Positions 1-11,435 of a stretch of DNA of 64,000 bases are shown in pieces. The notes under the pieces are model-generated. The model was given only the letters and a program-made list of their open reading frames with translations, ran no database searches and had not been told where the DNA came from. The translations under genes were made by a program, and so were the position numbers. Positions within the stretch are counted from its first letter, which is position 1; every line of letters starts with the position of its first letter. The stretch comes from Marinobacter sp. AC-23 (GTDB taxonomy: Bacteria > Pseudomonadota > Gammaproteobacteria > Pseudomonadales > Oleiphilaceae): assembly GCF_001858325.1 (NCBI RefSeq), contig NZ_MBPP01000009.1, forward strand, positions 45,238 to 109,237, given 5' to 3'.

Positions 1-1128
1 GGCCAGTTCCACAGCATACAGCGCTACAAAGATCTCGAGCACACGCTCAGGGAGCGTGAGACTGAGTCTGCCTTTCAAGCTGATTTTCAGAGGCTGATTG
101 CCAACCTGTCGACCAACTTTATCAATCTTGGCTTTGGCGCCATTGATCAGCGCATTACTGATTTGCTGCGCGCTATAGGTGGTTTTTTTGAGGTGGACCG
201 CGCTTACTTGTATGAGTTCTCGCCGGACTATAATGTTATGGATAACACCCACGAATGGTGCTCTGCCGGCGTGCCAGCTCTCATCGACAGTCAGCGCAAT
301 GTGCCCACTGACGGCTTTGAGTGGTGGCAGTGCAAGGTCAATGAGATGCTTAGTGGCAACCGGGTTATTTTTGTTGAAGAGATTGAGCAGATACCTGCCG
401 GCCCCGAGCGCACCATGCTGGAACAACAGGGTGTGTGTTCAATGTTCTGCGTGCCGGTGCGCGTCCGAGGCCTGGTTACCGGCTTTTTTGGTGTGGATTC
501 CATGCGTAAACGCGCATGGCGCGAAGATCAGGCAGATCTTCTGATTATCGTATCTGGCCTGCTCTCCGGGGCGCTTGAGCGTAATCGACTTGAGAGTGAG
601 CTCCTTAACCAATCCATTCGTGACCCCTTAACTGCCCTGCATAATCGTCGTTATCTGATGCCAAGGCTTCACGAAATGCTGAGCCGCTCCACCCGTTACG
701 GGGAACACTTTGCACTGGCTATGTTCGATTTGGACCGGTTCAAGCGGATAAACGATTCCATCGGTCACCTTGGAGGGGATCTCTGCCTGCGCACGTTTGC
801 CGAGATACTTCTGGAGCAGACCCGAGAAGCCGATGTGGTGGCGCGATTTGGTGGAGAGGAATTTGTGGTTGCGTTCAGCAATGTAAGCCCGGCGGATATT
901 CGCCTCACGGTAAACCGTATTATTTGTGCAGTGCGCAATCATGATTTCGTTTTTGAAGATCAAGTTGTGCCGTTAACGGTCAGCGCGGGCGTTGCTGACA
1001 TCGGCGAGCTGGATGTTGTTCCTGCCTCGCCTGACCCGCTTATCCGGCTGGCAGACGACAGGCTTTATGCCGCAAAGCAGGCCGGGCGGGATTGCCTGGT
1101 TGATGCATCAGGGGTGTCGCGCATATAA
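1..1128 (+). CDS. GAF-GGDEF diguanylate cyclase (5' partial)
   Basis: The frame is open from base 1, so the true start lies upstream; 375 residues are visible. The first residues look like the tail of a PAS/PAC segment. A GAF-like sensor domain follows (roughly residues 35-195), then a GGDEF domain (about 205-370). The active-site motif GGEEF is at residues 284-288 of the visible part, and an RxxD inhibitory-site motif (READ) sits five residues before it. The protein should therefore be an active, product-inhibited cyclase making cyclic di-GMP from two GTP. An internal Met at base 163 could be taken as a start, but it would cut into the GAF domain and has no clear Shine-Dalgarno. No membrane segment is visible in this portion. 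Confidence 0.9.
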   Translation, partial: GQFHSIQRYKDLEHTLRERETESAFQADFQRLIANLSTNFINLGFGAIDQRITDLLRAIGGFFEVDRAYLYEFSPDYNVMDNTHEWCSAGVPALIDSQRNVPTDGFEWWQCKVNEMLSGNRVIFVEEIEQIPAGPERTMLEQQGVCSMFCVPVRVRGLVTGFFGVDSMRKRAWREDQADLLIIVSGLLSGALERNRLESELLNQSIRDPLTALHNRRYLMPRLHEMLSRSTRYGEHFALAMFDLDRFKRINDSIGHLGGDLCLRTFAEILLEQTREADVVARFGGEEFVVAFSNVSPADIRLTVNRIICAVRNHDFVFEDQVVPLTVSAGVADIGELDVVPASPDPLIRLADDRLYAAKQAGRDCLVDASGVSRI

Positions 1129-1212
1129 GAAAAGAGAATTTTATCTTATATTCCGTTTTAGTATATTTTTAGAATTAAATTTCAGTAGGCCGCCCCTGCG
1201 GAGGTGAATGTC
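1129..1212. promoter_or_regulatory. AT-rich intergenic segment before the persulfide dioxygenase gene
   Basis: The stretch at about 1135-1188 is far more AT-rich than the flanking genes. It ends in a strong Shine-Dalgarno (GGAGGTG at 1200-1206). ETHE1/Blh-type genes are often controlled by ArsR-family sulfide sensors such as BigR, which bind AT-rich operators. No such regulator is visible here, so operator function is only inferred. Confidence 0.3.
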
Positions 1213-2079
1213 GTGAGCAACCCGATCGTTAAACCTTTTTTTGATGAGCCCACCAATACGTTCAGTTATGTGGTTCGTGACCCTGTCAGTCAGGCCTGCG
1301 CTATTCTCGATTCGGTACTTGATTTTGACTACGCATCAGGTACTACCGGTGTGTGCTCTGCAGACGAGATAATCGAATATGTACGCTCCAATGATCTGCA
1401 GGTGGAGTGGATACTGGAAACTCACGTTCATGCGGATCACCTCTCCGCTGCGCCCTATCTCCACGAAAAACTCGGTGGTAAAACCGGAATTGGCACACAC
1501 ATACGAGATGTTCAGGAGATTTTTGGTAAGGCGTTCAATGCAGGTTCAGAGTTTGCCCGCGATGGCAGTCAGTTCGATCGTCTTTTCCGGGATGGCGATA
1601 CCTTTGCCATTGGCGGCCTTGAATGTCACGTGATGCACACGCCAGGCCACACCCCAGCGTGCCTGACCTACGTAACGGGTGACGCGGCGTTTGTGGGCGA
1701 CACCCTGTTCATGCCGGATTATGGAACTGCACGTTGTGATTTCCCGGGTGGTGATGCCCGTGTGCTTTACCAATCAATCCGCAAGGTGCTATCGCTACCT
1801 TCGCAAACCCGTATTTTCCTGTGTCACGACTACAAAGCCCCGGGCCGGGACGAGTACGTACACCAGACAAGTGTGGCGGAGCAGCGCGCGGCCAATATTC
1901 ACGTGCACGATGGTATCGGCGAAGACGAATTTGTAAAGATGCGCACTGAGCGCGATGCAACGCTCGGCATGCCCCAGCTGATTCTGCCGTCGGTGCAGGT
2001 CAACATGCGGGCGGGAGAGCTGCCGCCCCCAGAGGCCAACGGCCAGGTTTACCTGAAAGTACCGGTGAACCTGTTCTGA
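1213..2079 (+). CDS. ETHE1/Blh-like persulfide dioxygenase (MBL fold)
   Basis: A metallo-beta-lactamase-fold protein with the metal-binding motif THVHADHLSA and further histidine/aspartate ligands in TPGHTP, VGDTLF and CHDY. This pattern and the length of about 288 residues fit the ETHE1/Blh persulfide dioxygenases, which oxidise glutathione persulfide to sulfite in sulfide detoxification. The start is taken at GTG 1213, six bases after GGAGGTG; the GTG at 1204 overlaps that Shine-Dalgarno and is unlikely. Plain glyoxalase II is less likely because of the FPGGD segment and the sequence around the metal site. No rhodanese or regulator is adjacent; a separate rhodanese lies at 45.8 kb. Confidence 0.82.
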   Translation: MSNPIVKPFFDEPTNTFSYVVRDPVSQACAILDSVLDFDYASGTTGVCSADEIIEYVRSNDLQVEWILETHVHADHLSAAPYLHEKLGGKTGIGTHIRDVQEIFGKAFNAGSEFARDGSQFDRLFRDGDTFAIGGLECHVMHTPGHTPACLTYVTGDAAFVGDTLFMPDYGTARCDFPGGDARVLYQSIRKVLSLPSQTRIFLCHDYKAPGRDEYVHQTSVAEQRAANIHVHDGIGEDEFVKMRTERDATLGMPQLILPSVQVNMRAGELPPPEANGQVYLKVPVNLF

Positions 2080-2145
2080 GCCCCGTTAACACCGTTATCA
2101 TGCAGTCGGGTTCGAGTTTCAGTGAGCGCTCTTTACACGCCGGTA

Positions 2146-4722
2146 TCAATCCGGAAAATAGCAGGCCAGATTTTGGCTGACCACGTCACCCGTCAGTTGT
2201 AGCGGTGTTGCGCGAAGGTCAAAGCTTTGTACGGCCGCTTCAGGAGAGATGTCCTGTATGGGAGCGCTTGTGCCGTGTAGCCGTTCTGGCTGGTAAACGC
2301 AGTGCCGACCCTTGGGGAACAGTGCCACGTAAGCGATACCTGTTTCTACCAGGTCCTGAAAAAAATGCGAGCCGTAAGAAAGATCCGGCACCATGTCACC
2401 TTCCATTTCCGCCACTTCAACCAGCACGGCAACCCCGGCGATGTCAGCAAAACGAACTGGCACGCCCAACTCCGGGCTGCTGGTTCCCCAGCGCCCGGGG
2501 CCAATCAGCATGGTTTTTCCGGTATCCATGCGCACCTGCTCGCCCACAAGCCGGGCAACCTCGTACCGCTGGCTCACCGTTAACCGGCTGTAAACCCCCG
2601 CATCCACTCGGATAACACGCTGAATGCCAAGGTTTATATTGCCGCCCATGAAGTGACCGCGTGTCCGGAACAAAAGTTGTTGTTCGGGTATGTCTGCGGG
2701 TATTTCTACCGCCATGGTTTCACCGATGGTCGCCAGCGGCCGGCATTGCACCAGGTTAAAAGCCGGTTCACCCGCATGGTTCAGGTGCAAGGTAAATTCC
2801 ACATCCACCGGGTGGCTATAGCCTGCTTCGAGGGTTTTCAGCAAGCTGGAGAGGCGGGCAACGAAATGGCCACTGTGCACCAGGGGCTTGAACGTTAGCC
2901 GCCATACCGGTGTTGGCAGGTTCAGTTCTCTAGCCCGCCGGCTGGCGGGTTGGTCTACTTCACCAAGGTGGTTGAGCGGCAGGTCCGCAATCTCTTGTGT
3001 GAGTTGGCTTAATGGGCGAGTGGTTAGCTTTCCTTCCCTCAGGTCCAGAACATCCAAAAGGTGCTGGGAGAACCTGTAGCTTTCATCCTGATTACGGAAG
3101 GGCTGCCGGCGCGGGTAGTCCAGGGCCATCACGCAGGCGTGGTCGCCTTCAATTCGATCAACGGCACGGGTGCCCAGCCCCATGACCAGGCGAACCATGC
3201 CGGCGGCGGGGTTCATGTCGGTATCCCAGGCAAAGGTATTGCGGGAAACGCCAACGCCGGCGGCATCCGGCAAGTAGTAGCGCCCGTGGAAGCGGCCATT
3301 GACCCGCTGGATCAGCAGAGCCATGGGTTCTTCTTTCTGGTCCAGACCGCGCTGTTTTCGGTAAACCAGGGCATCGTTACTCATGGTAGAGGCATAGACC
3401 TGGCGAATAGCGTCCTCAAGCTCCGCAAGGCGCTGCTCTGGTGCCCCCTGGTTTACCAGAAAAACGCTGTCGTACTTACCAGCGAACGCATTGCCGAACC
3501 CATCTTCCTGGAGACTGCTTGAGCGCACCAGAATTGGATATTGACCATAATGATCCAGCAGCCGCTCCAGCTCGGAACGGATTTCTGGTGGGAACCTACC
3601 TGCCAGCAAGTTCCTGCGCAGTTCAGCAGCTTCATTGAAGTAGCCGTCGGCAGAGCGCTGGCGCATGATCGCCGGCCAAAGACCGTTGTGAACGAGAAAG
3701 GCGTAATAGGCATCAGAGCCAAGATAGCTGGAGTCGTGAGGCTCTAGTGCCTCCTGCCATATGTCGGACTGATTGGTGAGCAGGATACTGCGCGCTATCA
3801 GCATGCCGGCGGCTTTACCGCCAATGTAACCGCTACCGATCATTCTGGCGCGAATGGCAAGCAGATCCTCAAGGCCAAGATAGTTTCTGGCCAAATCCAA
3901 CATGCGTGGATCCCGACTGATCAGAACGTTCAGTACGCGATCCTGAATATCTGAAATTTGCTCTTGATCACCACTTTCAAGGGCGTCTGCAACCTGAATA
4001 AACAACCGGTCCCAGTAGTCCAGTAGCGGTTGGCGATGCAGCTGAGCCTGTTCCAGGCCAGCCTGGAGCCGGGTTGCATCACTACTGTCGTCTACCGGGA
4101 AAAACCGGCCATTGCGCTCCCGGTGCGGGAGAAACATGGTAGGGGACTGCCGGCGCCAGGCCTTGATCGGCTGGATCTGAACATCTTCTCCCAGGCGGTG
4201 AACATCCACCATCACTTGGGTTGTTTGCCGGATGCGGTCCAGCGTAGTGCGGGAGTGCCTATCGGGGTAGAGGGCAAACCAGGCGACAGTATCCAGTTCA
4301 AACAGGAAGGGGCAAACCACCTGGAAAAAATTGCCGACCATGACATCGGTGGCCCAGGCATTGAGTAAATCGCTCAAGCAATCACACACGTAGAATGCGC
4401 CGCGGCCATGCTCTTCAATCAGGCGCCAAACTCTGCCGGTGAAGGCTTCAAAACCTCCCAGAGCATCGACGTTTTCGATATGAATGTTGGCTTTCGCGGT
4501 TACCAGCGGGGGGTGCTGGCCAAAACGGAGGTAAATAATACGGCGCCCAGCAGACGCCGCAGACTCAATAAACGGTGTAACGAATCGGCGGTAATCGTCC
4601 AGGTCGCTAACTCTCCAGACGACGTTATCACCGATTCTCAGGCCATCAAGAACATCGTCCAGCCCCGGGAGGCCGGTGGAAACCCGGTTGTTGTCCTGTG
4701 AGTTTCCGCCGTTCCCGGTCAT
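2146..4722 (-). CDS. PEP/pyruvate-binding domain protein with degenerate KaiC-like N-terminus
   Basis: 858 residues. The first 200 or so resemble KaiC/RAD55-type RecA folds: STGLPGLDDVL at residues 15-25 is the usual lead-in. The Walker A loop that should follow is replaced by a segment around WRVSDLDDYRR with no GKT/S, so this domain probably cannot bind ATP in the normal way. From about residue 290 it matches the N-terminal ATP-grasp domain of pyruvate phosphate dikinase/PEP synthase (YIGGKAAGM; LVRSSSLQEDGFGNAFAG). The phosphohistidine swivel domain and PEP-binding barrel of a true dikinase are absent. It begins 17 bp after gdhA and is probably co-transcribed. The function is unknown; a phosphotransfer or regulatory role tied to nitrogen or carbon state is only a guess. 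Confidence 0.75.
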   Translation of the reverse strand: MTGNGGNSQDNNRVSTGLPGLDDVLDGLRIGDNVVWRVSDLDDYRRFVTPFIESAASAGRRIIYLRFGQHPPLVTAKANIHIENVDALGGFEAFTGRVWRLIEEHGRGAFYVCDCLSDLLNAWATDVMVGNFFQVVCPFLFELDTVAWFALYPDRHSRTTLDRIRQTTQVMVDVHRLGEDVQIQPIKAWRRQSPTMFLPHRERNGRFFPVDDSSDATRLQAGLEQAQLHRQPLLDYWDRLFIQVADALESGDQEQISDIQDRVLNVLISRDPRMLDLARNYLGLEDLLAIRARMIGSGYIGGKAAGMLIARSILLTNQSDIWQEALEPHDSSYLGSDAYYAFLVHNGLWPAIMRQRSADGYFNEAAELRRNLLAGRFPPEIRSELERLLDHYGQYPILVRSSSLQEDGFGNAFAGKYDSVFLVNQGAPEQRLAELEDAIRQVYASTMSNDALVYRKQRGLDQKEEPMALLIQRVNGRFHGRYYLPDAAGVGVSRNTFAWDTDMNPAAGMVRLVMGLGTRAVDRIEGDHACVMALDYPRRQPFRNQDESYRFSQHLLDVLDLREGKLTTRPLSQLTQEIADLPLNHLGEVDQPASRRARELNLPTPVWRLTFKPLVHSGHFVARLSSLLKTLEAGYSHPVDVEFTLHLNHAGEPAFNLVQCRPLATIGETMAVEIPADIPEQQLLFRTRGHFMGGNINLGIQRVIRVDAGVYSRLTVSQRYEVARLVGEQVRMDTGKTMLIGPGRWGTSSPELGVPVRFADIAGVAVLVEVAEMEGDMVPDLSYGSHFFQDLVETGIAYVALFPKGRHCVYQPERLHGTSAPIQDISPEAAVQSFDLRATPLQLTGDVVSQNLACYFPD

Positions 4723-4739
4723 GAGCTACTGCTCCGCGG

Positions 4740-6396
<1,657 letters not shown>

Positions 6397-7634
6397 ATGA
6401 CCAAACGACTCCTACCCATAATTATTCTGGCAGCTGGTGTTCTGGGCTTCCTTTTTCTGAAAATGACCCGCCTGAGCCTGCGCAAGTGAATGCTACAGAG
6501 CGCAGCTGGCGGGTGCAGGTTCAGGTCGTTGAGCCGGGAGCTCATACGCCGGTACTGCCGCTTTACGGCGAAGTGGTTGCGCCGGAGCAGGTTTCTGTAG
6601 TTGGCACTCTGGCTGGGCGAATCGGGGAGCGGCCCGTGGCTGAGGGGCAGCGGGTGAGCGCTGGTGATCTACTGGTAGCGCTGGACCCTCAAGATATTGA
6701 GCCGGTATTGGCTCAGGGAAAGGCTCAGGTGGCCGATCTGGAGGCGCAGATTCGCTCGGAGCAGGTGCGCTATCGCAATGATCAGGCCGCTCTGAAAAGC
6801 GAGCAGGCCATTCTGGCCAATGCCCGCCGGCAGCTGGAGCGCACCCGCTCGCTGGTGGACCGCAACCTTGCTTCCCGTGAGAACCTGGAAAGCGTAACCG
6901 ACGGCGCGGCCAGAGCCGAGCTAACCTCAAGCATCCGGCGGCGCGCCATTGACGAACACCCTGCGCGGCTGCAAAGCCTGGAGGCCAGGCTGGCCCAAGC
7001 CGAGGCAACGCTTGCGACAACGCAGCGGGATGCCGAACGCTCCCGGGTTGTTGCCCCGTTTGACGGTGTTGTAACAGATGTTCAGGTGGCCGTGGGCGAT
7101 CAGGTATCAAGAAACCAGAAGCTGCTCTCGGTATACGCCATAAAGGGTCTGGAACTCCGGGCCAGGGTGCCCGACAGGTATCGGTCCGAGCTTCTCGGAG
7201 CGTTGGCTCAAGGCAAGAACCTCTATGCCTACAGCGATAAGCAAGAGATTCGTTTTCGGTTTGAGCGCTTTGCCGGCACTAGCGACCCCGCAGGAGCCGA
7301 AGCGATCCTTGCGTTGGCCGGAGACGCAGCTGGCTTGCGCCCGGGTGCTCTGTTGCCGGTCAGCCTAGAACGACCAGAGCGCAGCGAAACGGTGGCCATT
7401 CCATTCAGTGCCTTGTACGGCGCAGATAGCGTGTACCTGATTGCAGACGACGGCCGCATGCGGCGCGTTACCGTTGAGCGGATTGGTGAAGCCCGCTCTA
7501 CCAACGACGAACGGCGTCTTTTGATTGCGGGCAAGGCGCTGACGCCTGGTGCGCGTTTGATCGTGACCCATTTGCCCAACGCCCTCACTGGCTTGAAAGT
7601 GGACGTAGCCGGCGATGAGAGCCCGGCACAATGA
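6397..7634 (+). CDS. RND efflux periplasmic adaptor subunit (frameshifted)
   Basis: A HlyD/AcrA-type membrane fusion protein. The N-terminal membrane anchor (starting MTKRLLPIIILAAGVLG) is encoded from ATG 6397 but runs into a stop at 6487-6489. The rest of the protein continues in another frame. Adding one C in the CC run at 6471-6472 joins them as MTRPEPAQVNATE. The body has a lipoyl-like half motif, a long alpha-helical hairpin with many Gln/Glu/Arg (about residues 100-190), the second lipoyl half (VVAPFDGVVTDV) and a beta-barrel region. It would link the inner-membrane pump to an outer-membrane channel, which is not encoded nearby. The stop overlaps the pump start (ATGA). Confidence 0.85.
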
Positions 7635-10600
7635 GGCGTAAAAAAGGCGTCATCGGTTTTTTTGTACATCATAAGGTTGCGGGCAACCTGGTGATGCTGG
7701 TGATGTTGCTTGCCGGTGCGCTGGCCCTTACTCGTATGAACGTTCAGTTTTTCCCAACCTTTGCGCTTGACGTGGTCAGCGTGCGAGTGATCTGGAGTGG
7801 CGCCTCGGCAGAAGATGTGGAGCAGGGTATTACCAACCCGCTGGAGCAGCGCCTGCGCAGCGTAGACGGCCTCAAGAAGATGACCTCCACCTCGGCCCAA
7901 AGCGTTGCTTCTATCACCCTGGAATTTCAGGAAGGCACCAACGCGATCACTGCACTGGATGATGTGCGCCAGCAAGTGGATGAGTTTAACAACCTGCCGA
8001 CAGACGCTGAGAAGCCCCGGGTCGCCCGCATCGAGCGCTATGAGCCGGTTGCCCGAATGTTGGTCTTCGGGGACGTTGATCGCAACGAGTTGCGCGCTTT
8101 GGCCTACCGTTATGAAGACGAGCTCCTGCAGCAGGGCATCGACCGGGTGTCGTTCAGAGGCTTGCCCGAACAGCAGATCAGCATCGATGTTCCGGTGGAA
8201 ACGCTGGAGGCGCTGGGGCTGACGCTCGGACAAATTGCCGAACGGGTTGCATCAGTATCACGGGATTTGCCCGCCGGAATCATGGCACAGCAGGATGCGG
8301 CCCGGGAATTGCGATCAGTAGAGCAGCGGCGCAGCCCGCAGGCGTTCGAGTCGGTGCCCGTGCTGAGTGGTGAGCGCACCCATTTGCGGCTTGGCGATAT
8401 CGCCACGGTTCGCCAGGAGGATCGGGACAGCCAGGTTTCTCTCACCCGCAACGGCTTTCCAGCCATAGAGCTGCAGCTTCAGCGTTCGGAAAACGGTAAC
8501 TCCCTGGCAGCGGCAAAGGTACTGCAGCAATGGCTCGACGAGACCCGGGCTACGCTGCCGCCTTCAGTACAGTTGGAGGTTTACGATGAGACCTGGCAAC
8601 TGCTGAACGACCGTATTTCTCTTTTGACCAGCAATGGCCTCAGCGGCCTGCTTCTGGTGGTGGGCCTGCTGTACCTGTTTCTGCCCGGGCGCGTGGCATT
8701 CTGGGTGGCTGTGGGAATACCAACGGCCTTTTTGGCGGCCCTCGGCGTGCTTTGGCTGATTGGAGGGTCCATTAATATGATCTCCCTGTTTGCGCTGATC
8801 ATGGCGCTGGGGGTTATTGTGGATGATGCCATTGTGGTGGGGGAAGATGCAGATGCCCACGCCCGCATGGGTGAGGCCTCCATTTATGCCTCGGAAGGCG
8901 CGGCCAAGCGCATGGTGTGGCCGGTACTGGCTTCGTCGCTGACCACTGTTGCGGCCTTTATGCCACTGTTGGTTGTGGGTGGCGTAATCGGCAATATTCT
9001 CGGCGATATACCGGTGGTTATGATCTGTGTGCTTATCGCCTCGCTGTTGGAGTGCTTTATTGTGCTGCCGGCCCATTTGCGGCATGCCTTCAGCCCCCGG
9101 CACACAGGTAAAGGTGCGTCAGAACCGGCGAAACCCAGCCGTAATCCTGTTGCACGCTTTCGTGCGGGTTTTGAGCGCCGGTTTGATCGCTTCCGCGAAG
9201 GCTCTTTTCGCCGGTTTTCCCAACGCAGTTTGGAGCACCGGGGTATTACCATGGCCTGTGTTCTGGCCTTGGCATTGGTTACCGTAGGGCTGCTTGCCGG
9301 CGGCCGCCTCGGGTTCAACTTTTTCCCGACGCCGGAACCCTCGGTGCTCTATGCCAATGCCAGCTTTGTTGCGGGCACAGACAGTAAGACCGTTGACCGA
9401 TTTATGGTCGATATGCAGAAGGCATTGAATGACACGGAATCGGCACTGGGTGGCAACTTGATTCTGCACGCGGTTACCACGGAGGGCGCCACGTTGGGCG
9501 GGGGCGGCAGTTCCCGAACCGGCGATGAGCTGGGCTCTATAATGATTGAGCTGACGCCCTCGGATAAGCGCCAGGTGCGCAATCCGGAATTTATTACCGA
9601 ATGGCGCAGCCGTCTGACCCTGCCTGCCGGGCTGGATAACCTGGCCATTTCCGAGCGCCAGGCCGGGCCTCCTGGCCGTGATGTGAATGTGCGACTGACC
9701 GGTGATAACTCGGAAAGCCTGAAGTTTGCTGCAGAAGAACTTGCACAGGCGTTATCGACACTGCCGGTGTGCTGGATGTGGAAGATGACATGCCTGGGGC
9801 CGGGAACAGCTGATTTATCAGGCCAGTGCTTATGGCGAGGCGCTGGGCCTAACCACCACCGATTTGGGCAGCCAGTTGCGGGCCGCGTTCGATGGACGGG
9901 TCGCCCAGATTTATCAGGACGGGCGCGATGAGATGGAAGTGCGGGTGCAACTGCCCCGGGATCAGCGTGAGCGGTTGTCTACGTTGTCTCGGGTAACCGT
10001 ACGTATTCCCGATGGCCGTTTTGTACCCCTGGGGCAGGTTATGAACCTGGATCATCGCCAGGGTTTTGAGGCTCTGCGCCATGCTGACGGCAAGCTGGCT
10101 GTGGAAGTGACTTCCGCCCTGAACACCCGTGTAAGTACCACCGACCAGATTATCGAGAGCCTGCAGGGGGGTGCTTTGCCAGATATTGCCAGCCGCTACA
10201 ACGTGCGCTACAGCTTTGAAGGCCGCTCGGCGGATCAGCGGGAAACCATTGCGGATATGAAAACCGGCCTGGTGGTTGGTATCGCCTTGATGTACGTGAT
10301 TCTGGTTTGGGTGTTCGCCTCCTGGAGTTTGCCGCTGATCGTGATGGCGATTATCCCGTTTGCCTTGGTGGGTGCCCTGCTGGGCCACTGGGTGATGGGG
10401 CTGCAGCTCACGGTTTTATCGCTGTTCGGGTTGTTTGGTCTGGCCGGCATTGTGGTGAACAACGCGATCATTTTGGTGTCCTTCTACAATCAACAGCGTG
10501 AGAAGGGGCTGGGCATTAATGAGGCGCTGAACGAAGCGGCCGTGCAGCGAGTACGGGCCGTGTTGCTGACTTCGCTGACCACCATTGGCGGGTTGTTGCC

Positions 10601-10754
10601 TCTGCTGTTTGAAACCTCCCTGCAAGCGCAGTTCCTGATTCCTATGGCCACCTCCATCGCCTTCGGCCTGGGGCTTTCAACCTTTCTGGTGCTGCTAATT
10701 ATTCCTGCCCTGCTATCTTGGCTGGAGCAGTTTCGGGAATGGCGGGGTACATAA
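7631..10754 (+). CDS. RND multidrug efflux permease (two frameshifts)
   Basis: An AcrB/MexF-like inner-membrane proton antiporter, about 1041 residues once repaired. The first membrane helix and porter domains are followed by the TM4 proton-relay motif VIVDDAIVVGED. The frame breaks twice: near 9764-9767 (CCGG, one G missing) and near 9794-9800 (GGGG run, one base missing). Between these points the repaired reading is PGVLDVEDDMP followed by GREQLIYQA. The two losses together account exactly for the change from the 7631 frame to the frame used up to 10754. ATGA overlap with the adaptor gene and abutment with the ABC ATPase gene suggest one operon. Confidence 0.87.
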
Positions 10755-11435
10755 ATGACTGAATCTCTGCTGGCTGTTCGCGGGTTGACCAAGCATTTCG
10801 TCAGCGGTAACGAAACCGTCCCGGTTATCGACAAATTATCGTTCACGCTGGGGCAGGGCCAGTCGCTGGCGCTGACTGGCCGCTCCGGCTCTGGCAAAAG
10901 CACTGTGCTGAATTTGCTGTGTGGCCTGGAGCTGCCAAATGCCGGCACCATCGTAATGCATGGTCAGGTTTTTGAGGCTGGCGGTGCAGCGACCCGGCAA
11001 AAGGCAGCGGCTTGGGCCACGTTGCGCCGGCAGCATATTGGCGTGGTGTTCCAGGAAGCCAATCTGATGCCTGCCTTGTCGTTACTGGAGAACGTGCGAT
11101 TTCGTGCCCAGCTTGCCGGCCGTGATGCTGCAAACAGTGAAGACTGGCTGACCCGCCTGGGTATCGGCGAATTGGCCCGGCGTTACCCGGACCAGGTATC
11201 CGGTGGCCAGCGCCAACGTGCCGCGTTGGCCATGGTGTTTGCCATGGAGCCTGCGCTGATTCTGGCGGACGAGCCAACGGGAAGCCTTGATCGCCATACC
11301 GCTGATGAGGTCATCCAAGCATTGTTTGAGCTTCAGGCCCGTTACGGTTGCAGCCTGATCCTGGCTACTCACGATGCCGAACTTGCCGCCGGTTGCCAAC
11401 AGCACCTGGATCTCGGCCACCTGAGCGCCTTATGA
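10755..11435 (+). CDS. LolD/MacB-like ABC transporter ATPase
   Basis: 226 residues with a complete nucleotide-binding site: Walker A GRSGSGKST, Q-loop, signature VSGGQRQR, Walker B LILADEPTGSLD and a switch histidine in ATHD. The size and the TGSLD motif place it with the LolD/MacB/FtsE group, which works with FtsX-type permeases instead of importing solutes. It starts at the base after the RND stop and its stop overlaps the permease start (ATGA at 11432), so translational coupling is likely. With the next two genes it matches the AttEFGH-type arrangement. Confidence 0.9.
   Translation: MTESLLAVRGLTKHFVSGNETVPVIDKLSFTLGQGQSLALTGRSGSGKSTVLNLLCGLELPNAGTIVMHGQVFEAGGAATRQKAAAWATLRRQHIGVVFQEANLMPALSLLENVRFRAQLAGRDAANSEDWLTRLGIGELARRYPDQVSGGQRQRAALAMVFAMEPALILADEPTGSLDRHTADEVIQALFELQARYGCSLILATHDAELAAGCQQHLDLGHLSAL

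Noticed and set aside
7631..10754. Programmed frameshifting in the RND pump gene
   Set aside because: There is no slippery heptamer with a downstream structure of the usual kind, two separate corrections are needed, and the same one-base deficit appears in ten unrelated genes.
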